In this document: positions 7,731-11,478 of the stretch, piece by piece
Layout of the letters: each line of letters starts with the position of its first letter
Position numbering within the stretch: the first letter of the stretch is position 1
Assembly: GCA_026125925.1 (NCBI GenBank)
Contig: JAHCKF010000073.1
Span: 1 to 11,478 of the forward strand
Source of the DNA: Pseudolabrys sp.
Lineage (GTDB): Bacteria > Pseudomonadota > Alphaproteobacteria > Rhizobiales > Xanthobacteraceae
Length of the DNA: 11,478 bases
Direction of reading: 5' to 3'
The notes under the pieces: generated by a model
What the model saw: the letters and a program-made list of their open reading frames with translations, nothing else
What the model was told of the DNA's origin: nothing
Databases searched by the model: none
Program-made: the position numbers and the translations under genes

Positions 7731-8523
7731 CGTGGGCATTTTCCGCCCAATCCGCCACGATGGTTGCGAGTTGATCGAGCCCGTCGGTCAGCGCCGCGGG
7801 GCCCGGTTGCAGAATGACGGTCGACTTGATCTCACGCAGCCAGCCGGTGGCGACCGCCGGCACGGTATCGAAGCCTGGACGCGAGGCGACCTTGGGCGGC
7901 ACGAATTTCTTGCCGCACCATGAGCCGATGATGATGTCGGGTTTGGCGGCGATGACGGCCCCTGGCGAGACGGTGCGATCCTTGGCGTTCTTGCGCTTCG
8001 CCAGTTCCGCGAAGACGTCGATGGCGCCGGCGGCCTCGATCAGCTCCGACACCCAGCCGATGCCGCAGATCATCGGTTCGTCCCATTCCTCGAAATAGAC
8101 CCGCGGTCGCCGTTTCAGTCCGGCCGATTGCGCCTCGATCCGGTGCAGCCGTGTTTCCAGCGTGCGGGCCAGCGCCTCGGCCTTCTCCGGCTGGGCGACC
8201 AGCGCGCCGAGCGTGCGGATCATGTCGAGGATGCCGGCAACGTCGCGCTGGTTGAAGGCATGGACCGCGACATTGTTGCGGATCAGCTCGGCGACGATGT
8301 CGGCCTGCAGGTCGGAGAAGGTGAGGACCAGGTCGGGCTCGAGGGCCAGAATCTTCGGCACGTCGGCGGAGATGAAGGCACCGACGCGCGGCTTCTCCTT
8401 GCGCACGCGGGCGGGACGCACCGCATATCCGGAGACGCCGACGATGCGGCGGTCCTCGCCGAGCAGGTAGAGCGTCTCGACGGTCTCTTCGGTCAGGCAG
8501 ACGATGCGGGAAGGAGGGAACAT
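7717..8523 (-). CDS. BtuF-like cobalamin/corrinoid-binding protein without signal peptide
   Basis: This 268-residue protein belongs to the periplasmic-binding-protein-2 (BtuF/FecB, class III) fold. It has the N-terminal IVCLTEETVETLYLLGEDRRIVGVS strand-helix, then PRVGAF, the lobe-1 landmark ILALEPDLVLTF, a long connecting helix around ALVAQPEKAEALARTLETRL, the second-lobe strand RPRVYFEEWDEPMICG and IAAKPDIIIGSWC. The YFEEWDEP segment is typical of proteins annotated as cobalamin-binding. It starts with no hydrophobic leader: ATG at 8523 leads straight into the first strand. A GTG at 8544 would add only seven residues and lies partly inside a repeat arm, and no in-frame codon further up gives a signal sequence before a stop. 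So it is probably cytosolic. No btuC or btuD is present in the window. Downstream lies the DUF6580 membrane protein; upstream are modC and a repeat. Corrinoid binding is family inference; a haem or siderophore-type ligand cannot be excluded. Confidence 0.82.
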   Translation of the reverse strand: MFPPSRIVCLTEETVETLYLLGEDRRIVGVSGYAVRPARVRKEKPRVGAFISADVPKILALEPDLVLTFSDLQADIVAELIRNNVAVHAFNQRDVAGILDMIRTLGALVAQPEKAEALARTLETRLHRIEAQSAGLKRRPRVYFEEWDEPMICGIGWVSELIEAAGAIDVFAELAKRKNAKDRTVSPGAVIAAKPDIIIGSWCGKKFVPPKVASRPGFDTVPAVATGWLREIKSTVILQPGPAALTDGLDQLATIVADWAENAHEKAD

Positions 8524-8542
8524 GGGGCGAGTGTAGCCGAAC

Positions 8543-8672
8543 ACTGTCGTCCCCGCGAAGGCGGGGACCCATACGCTGTGACGCTTCCGTATCTCGCAAA
8601 GTCAGATCGCTGTCTTGGTACCTATGCCCAAAGCCTGTGGTTATGGGTCCCCGCCTTCGCGGGGACGACAGT
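8543..8672. repeat. Palindromic intergenic repeat with 31-bp perfect inverted arms
   Basis: Arms at 8543-8573 and 8642-8672 are exact reverse complements (31 of 31), separated by 68 bases. Each arm contains its own hairpin: an 8-bp stem GTCCCCGC/GCGGGGAC with a 4-base loop, at 8549-8568 and 8647-8666. The element fills the modC-btuF gap, and its last base is the final base of the modC stop codon. I recall very similar GC-rich repeats scattered between genes in Bradyrhizobium-group genomes, where read-through gives the peptide VPAFAGTT. In RNA from the modC-btuF direction it could fold into one long hairpin or two small ones and affect transcript stability or termination. Confidence 0.9.
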
Positions 8673-9334
8673 CAGGTAAGCAACTCCACCCCGCCGGTCT
8701 TCACCACGCTGCCGCCGTCGAGCAGCACGATGCGGCTCGCCAGCGCCTTCACCTCGCTGGCGTCGTGGCTGACATAGATCATCGGCAGCCTGGTGTCGTC
8801 ACGCAGCCGCACGAAGTAGGGCAGGATTTCACTCTTTCGTCGTGCGTCAAGCGACGCCATCGGCTCGTCGAGCAGCATCAGCCGCGGTTTCATCAGCAGC
8901 GCGCGGCCGAGCGCGACGCGCTGGCGTTCGCCGCCGGATAGCGTGCCGGGGCGACGCTTGAGCAGCGGCGCGATGTCGAGCAGGTCGATGACGTGTTTGA
9001 ATTGCGCCTCGTCGCGCGGCATGCCGGTCATCCAGCGGCCGTAATCGAGGTTGCGCGCCACCGACAGATGCGGGAACAGCCGTCCGTCCTGGAAGACATA
9101 GCCGATACGGCGGCGGTGCGCCGGCACGTCGATGCTGGCGGCGCTGTCGAACACGGGCTCGCCGTCGATGACGATGCGGCCGCGATCCGGCCTGATGAGA
9201 CCGGCGATCATTCCGACGATCGAGGTCTTGCCCGAGCCCGACGGCCCGAACAGCGCGGTGACGCCGGCATCGCTCTCGAAGCCGACGCCGAGGCGGAAGT
9301 CGCCGAGCTGTTTGTCGATGTCGACCGAAATCAC
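8672..9334 (-). CDS. modC: Molybdate ABC transporter ATPase ModC, lacking TOBE domain
   Basis: This 220-residue ABC ATPase energises molybdate (or tungstate) import with ModB and ModA. All nucleotide-binding motifs are present: Walker A GPSGSGKTS at 30-38, Q-loop glutamine Q82 in VFQDGRLFPHLSV, signature LSGGERQR at 132-139, Walker B LMLLDEP ending at E157 and P158, and the H-loop histidine H190 in VSHD. FQDGRLFPHL is typical of ModC-like ATPases. The chain ends about 30 residues after the H-loop, so the C-terminal TOBE/Mop molybdate-binding domain of classical ModC (about 350 residues in E. coli) is absent. The GTG at 9332-9334 is the natural start: it begins the first strand and lies one base after the modB stop. 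The frame is open back to 9424 but would overlap modB by about 90 bases. The stop abuts the palindromic repeat. Confidence 0.92.
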   Translation of the reverse strand: MISVDIDKQLGDFRLGVGFESDAGVTALFGPSGSGKTSIVGMIAGLIRPDRGRIVIDGEPVFDSAASIDVPAHRRRIGYVFQDGRLFPHLSVARNLDYGRWMTGMPRDEAQFKHVIDLLDIAPLLKRRPGTLSGGERQRVALGRALLMKPRLMLLDEPMASLDARRKSEILPYFVRLRDDTRLPMIYVSHDASEVKALASRIVLLDGGSVVKTGGVELLT

Positions 9335-9335
9335 G

Positions 9336-10028
9336 TCACACCCCGTGCACGCGGGCGCCGGCCCTGCGGCCGAACCATTCCGACAGCACCAGTGCCAGCA
9401 GCGAAATGGCGATGGCGATGACAACCAGCTTGAGCGCCTGCGCGTCGCCGCCGGGCACCTGCGTCAGCGTGTAGATCGCGGCCGAGATGGTCTGCGTCTC
9501 GCCGGGGATATTGGAGACGAAGGTGATGGTGGCGCCGAATTCGCCGAGCGCGCGGGCAAAGGCCAGCACCGCGCCGGCGATGATGCCGGGTAGCGCCAGC
9601 GGCAGCGTCACGGTGATCAAGGTCCAGAGCCTGTTGGCGCCGAGCGTCGCGGCGGCGTCCTCGAGCTTGCGATCGACCGCCTCGATCGACAGGCGGATGG
9701 CGCCGACCAGCAGCGGAAACGACATCACCGCGCAAGCGACCGCCGCGCCGGTCCAGCGGAACGACAGCACGATGCCGATGCTCTCCAGCCATGCGCCGAA
9801 CAGGCCGCGGCGGCCGAAGGCGATGAGCAGCAGATATCCGGTGACGACCGGCGGCAGCACCAGCGGCAGATAGATGACCGCGTTGAGCAGCGTCTTGCCG
9901 GGAAAATTCTTGCGCGCCAGCAGCCACGCCACCGCGATGCCGAACGGCAGCGACGCCAGTGTCGCGACCGCCGCCACCCGCAGGGAGAGCGCGACGGCGG
10001 TCCATTCGTCGGGGGTCAAGGAGAGCAC
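9336..10028 (-). CDS. modB: Molybdate ABC transporter permease ModB
   Basis: This 230-residue inner-membrane permease has five or six hydrophobic segments and the cytoplasmic EAA loop that docks the ATPase (EDAAATLGANRLWTLITVTL, about residues 130-150). LPLVLPPVVTGYLLL and ARALGEFGATITFVSNIPGETQTISAAIY are highly characteristic of ModB (the GEFG-A-x-F motif). The length matches the family. GTG at 10028 is chosen because GGAG lies 7 bases upstream on the minus strand (complement of 10036-10039). That ribosome binding site partly falls in the edge of the intergenic repeat. Translation ends one base before the modC start, so B and C are tightly coupled. The cognate binding protein gene modA lies upstream, after a 155-base repeat-bearing gap. 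Confidence 0.93.
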   Translation of the reverse strand: MLSLTPDEWTAVALSLRVAAVATLASLPFGIAVAWLLARKNFPGKTLLNAVIYLPLVLPPVVTGYLLLIAFGRRGLFGAWLESIGIVLSFRWTGAAVACAVMSFPLLVGAIRLSIEAVDRKLEDAAATLGANRLWTLITVTLPLALPGIIAGAVLAFARALGEFGATITFVSNIPGETQTISAAIYTLTQVPGGDAQALKLVVIAIAISLLALVLSEWFGRRAGARVHGV

Positions 10029-10035
10029 AGAATAT

Positions 10036-10039
10036 CTCC
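10036..10039 (-). promoter_or_regulatory. modB ribosome binding site, half inside the repeat
   Basis: On the minus strand the GGAG motif is placed 7 bases before the modB GTG. Its first two bases are the terminal GG of the repeat arm and the other two are flanking sequence. It decides the GTG start at 10028. Folding of the repeat in mRNA could pair part of this site. Confidence 0.6.
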
Positions 10040-10154
10040 GTCACCCTGAGGTGGCTTCGCGAAGCGAAGCCCTCGAAGGGCGACGGCCCCGCAATGGCCG
10101 TGCATCCTTCGAGGCTCCCTCCGCTTTCGCGGAGGTCGCACCTCAGGATGACGG
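10038..10154. repeat. Palindromic intergenic repeat between modA and modB
   Basis: The outer arms CCGTCACCCTGAGGTG (10038-10053) and CACCTCAGGATGACGG (10139-10154) are reverse complements with one mismatch. Nested inside are CCTCGAAGG (10071-10079) paired with CCTTCGAGG (about 10106-10114). There are also two local palindromes: GCTTCGCGAAGC (10054-10065) and a hairpin CCTCCGC-TTTC-GCGGAGG (10118-10135). The whole forms a branched, cloverleaf-like fold on either strand. It differs from the repeat at 8543-8672, so two families of intergenic palindromes sit in one operon. It is probably a dispersed, non-autonomous element. Confidence 0.85.
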
Positions 10155-10183
10155 GTCTGATCTTGCACCTGTGTCGCCACGAA

Positions 10184-10993
10184 TCACGAAGCTTTCGCGC
10201 TGGCCAGAAAGCTGAAGCCATACTTCTCGAAAATGGCCTTGGCCGCATCGCCGCGCAGGAAGGCGAGATACTTCGCCGTGCCGGCCTTGGCGTTGGTCGT
10301 CGCGGCGACCGGATAGGTCACCGGCGGATAGGCGCCGTCGGGGAAGGTGGCGATGATCTTCACGTTCGGCTCCACCTTGGCATCGGTTTCATAAACGATG
10401 CCGATCGGCGCTTCGCCGCGGGCGACGAAGGCGAGCGTGGCGCGCACGTTTTCGCCCTGCGCCAGCTTCGGCTCGGCTTTGGCCCAAGCGCCGAGCTTTT
10501 CCAGTGCCGTCTTGGCGTAGAGCCCGGCCGGCACCGCCTTGACGTCGGCAACCGCGATGCGGCCGTTGCCGGCGAGCGCGGCGATGTCGAAGCCCTGCTC
10601 GATCGTCATGCTGGGCAATTTTGAATCCCTGCCGGCGATCAGCACCAGTTTGTTGCCGAGCAGATTGGTGCGGCTGTCGATCTTGATCAGCTTCTTGTCG
10701 CCGACGTAGTCCATCCACTTTAGGTCGGCGGAGATGAAGACATCGGCCGGCGCGCCCGACTCTATTTGCCGCGCCAGCGCCGAGGAGGCGGCATAGCTCG
10801 CCGTCACCTTGATGCCTGTCGCCCTGGTGAAGGCGGCGTTGGTGTCGTCGAGCGCATTCTTCATCGACGCGGCGGCGAAGACGACGAGCGTATCGGCGCT
10901 CGCGCTTTGCGCGTGCGCCGGCGGGGCGGCGGTGGCAATGAGAACGAAAATGCCAGCGGTAAATGACAGAAACTTGATCACGGGCCTGATCAC
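10184..10993 (-). CDS. modA: Periplasmic molybdate-binding protein ModA
   Basis: This 269-residue precursor has a clear Sec signal peptide: basic n-region MIRPVIK, hydrophobic core [16 protein letters not shown], and a cleavage site after AHA at residue 28. The mature part has ModA landmarks: [15 protein letters not shown], then [26 protein letters not shown], then [16 protein letters not shown]. The serines in these loops are those expected to contact the oxyanion. It captures molybdate (possibly tungstate) in the periplasm and delivers it to ModB. GTG at 10991-10993 is preferred because GAGGAG (complement of 11001-11006) lies 7 bases upstream and the start gives a canonical signal peptide. 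The frame is open back to 11101, but the extra 36 residues are Arg/Pro-rich and would bury the signal. It is first gene of modABC, and divergent from the GMC oxidoreductase. No recognisable ModE box was found upstream. Confidence 0.93.
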   Translation of the reverse strand: MIRPVIKFLSFTAGIFVLIATAAPPAHAQSASADTLVVFAAASMKNALDDTNAAFTRATGIKVTASYAASSALARQIESGAPADVFISADLKWMDYVGDKKLIKIDSRTNLLGNKLVLIAGRDSKLPSMTIEQGFDIAALAGNGRIAVADVKAVPAGLYAKTALEKLGAWAKAEPKLAQGENVRATLAFVARGEAPIGIVYETDAKVEPNVKIIATFPDGAYPPVTYPVAATTNAKAGTAKYLAFLRGDAAKAIFEKYGFSFLASAKAS

Positions 10994-11000
10994 GGCGGTA

Positions 11001-11006
11001 CTCCTC
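11001..11006 (-). promoter_or_regulatory. Strong modA ribosome binding site (GAGGAG)
   Basis: The minus strand reads GAGGAG followed by 7 bases and then the GTG at 10993. This near-consensus site fixes the modA start, and argues against the longer frame that starts at 11101. Confidence 0.75.
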
Positions 11007-11060
11007 GCGCGCCTGGACGGCGCCGGGTGGGCGTCAAATCGGTTTGAGTGTCGATCCGTC

Positions 11061-11080
11061 GCCGGAACCGCCGTTCCGGC
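11061..11080. other. Perfect hairpin upstream of modA
   Basis: GCCGGAAC, loop CGCC, GTTCCGGC: an 8-bp perfect stem about 70 bases before the modA start. It has no T-run on either strand, so it does not look like an intrinsic terminator. It could be a 5' leader structure of modA mRNA, an operator, or another repeat fragment. Confidence 0.55.
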
Positions 11081-11119
11081 TTTCGCGGGACGCATGCGCA
11101 ATGCGCCGCCGACAAGGCA

Positions 11120-11170
11120 TACCTAGCAAGTTCCCGGCCGCTTGTCACGGCGCCTGCCATCACGCAAAGT
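11120..11170. promoter_or_regulatory. Possible overlapping divergent promoters (modA / GMC gene)
   Basis: On the plus strand TTGTCA (11142-11147), a 17-base spacer and CAAAGT (11165-11170) could drive the GMC gene. On the minus strand GTGACA (complement of 11143-11148), a 17-base spacer and TAGGTA (complement of 11120-11125) could drive modA. Both -10 matches are poor, so this is only a suggestion based on position in the divergent gap. Confidence 0.2.
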
Positions 11171-11190
11171 TGCGGCAAAGGGAAACGTCA

Positions 11191-11478
11191 ATGACGACCG
11201 CTACGCCGCTCGACGGCGACTACGACTACATCATCGTCGGCGCCGGCTCGGCCGGCTGCGTGCTGGCGAACCGGCTGTCCGCCGATCCGGCCAAGCGCGT
11301 GCTGTTGCTGGAAGCCGGCGGCAAGGACAACTGGATCTGGTTTCACATCCCGGTCGGCTACCTGTTCGCCATCGGCAATTCGCGTGCCGACTGGCTGTTC
11401 AAGACCGAGCCGGAGCCCGGCCTCAACGGCCGCGCGCTCAATTATCCGCGCGGCAAGGTGTTAGGGGGCTGCTCGGCG
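11191..11478 (+). CDS. GMC-family FAD oxidoreductase (choline dehydrogenase-like), N-terminal part
   Basis: The first 96 residues of a glucose-methanol-choline oxidoreductase are encoded before the window ends. [21 protein letters not shown] is the ADP-binding beta-alpha-beta fold with GxGxxG. It is followed about 20 residues on by LLLEAGG, whose glutamate binds the FAD ribose. The IPVGYLF segment, [15 protein letters not shown] and [12 protein letters not shown] are all typical; the last is the start of GMC signature 1, with Cys at a position often occupied by Ser. The family oxidises alcohols or polyols with FAD. The substrate cannot be told from this part. ATG at 11191 has AAAGGGA (about 11177-11183) upstream at good spacing. 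It is divergent from modA, with no evident functional link. Confidence 0.93.
   Translation, partial: MTTATPLDGDYDYIIVGAGSAGCVLANRLSADPAKRVLLLEAGGKDNWIWFHIPVGYLFAIGNSRADWLFKTEPEPGLNGRALNYPRGKVLGGCSA

Noticed and set aside
8543..8672. Insertion sequence or CRISPR-like array
   Set aside because: There are only two inverted copies, no direct repeat-spacer series, no transposase gene and no evident target-site duplication.
8128..8679. Plus-strand open frame ending in WVPAFAGTT-type sequence
   Set aside because: It is antisense to the BtuF-like gene and its end is a translation of the intergenic repeat, a common source of spurious annotated proteins.
9331..10248. Minus-strand open frame (305 codons) overlapping modB in another frame
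   Set aside because: It runs through the repeat and through modB out of frame, giving Arg/Gly-rich sequence, whereas the modB frame has the EAA loop and helices.

Overview
The window is GC-rich, gene-dense bacterial chromosome. High third-position GC, GTG/TTG starts, DctQM, YbaL/CvrA-type antiporters and two GC-rich palindromic intergenic repeats suggest an alphaproteobacterium of the Hyphomicrobiales, perhaps a relative of Bradyrhizobium, Rhodopseudomonas or Xanthobacteraceae. That placement is inference from style and recalled families, not from a marker gene. All assignments below come from reading the sequence; no database search was run.

Layout: (1) 1-449, minus: N-terminal part of an EamA/DMT-type permease running off the left edge. 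(2) 584-3379, plus: a three-gene unit of a BKACE (DUF849) beta-keto acid cleavage enzyme and the small and large membrane subunits of a TRAP transporter (DctQ, DctM). The unit has no solute-binding subunit. (3) 3469-7092, plus: two different monovalent cation/proton antiporters side by side, a CPA2 YbaL/KefB-type protein with a C-terminal RCK domain and a CPA1 CvrA/NhaP2-type protein. (4) 7096-10993, minus, read right to left: modA, modB, modC (molybdate ABC importer), then a BtuF-like protein without a signal peptide, then a six-helix membrane protein of the DUF6580 type. The second strand-switch is convergent, with only 3 bases between cvrA and the DUF6580 gene. (5) 11191-11478, plus: N-terminus of a GMC-family FAD oxidoreductase running off the right edge, divergent from modA.

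The minus-strand cluster is interrupted by two structured repeats. One (about 10038-10154) lies between modA and modB and supplies part of the modB ribosome binding site. The other is a 31-bp perfect inverted repeat (8543-8573 / 8642-8672). It fills the modC-btuF gap and abuts the modC stop codon, where ModC ends without the C-terminal TOBE/Mop domain of classical ModC.

No stretch longer than 300 bases lacks a gene. The longest gaps are 10994-11190 (197 bases, divergent modA/GMC region), 10029-10183 (155, repeat), 8524-8671 (148, repeat), 450-583 (134) and 5179-5310 (132). No tRNA, rRNA, CRISPR array, transposase or recognisable riboswitch was seen. Most of the window is ordinary metabolism and transport. 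The least-explained part is the BtuF-like/DUF6580 pair and its possible link to corrinoid uptake or handling.
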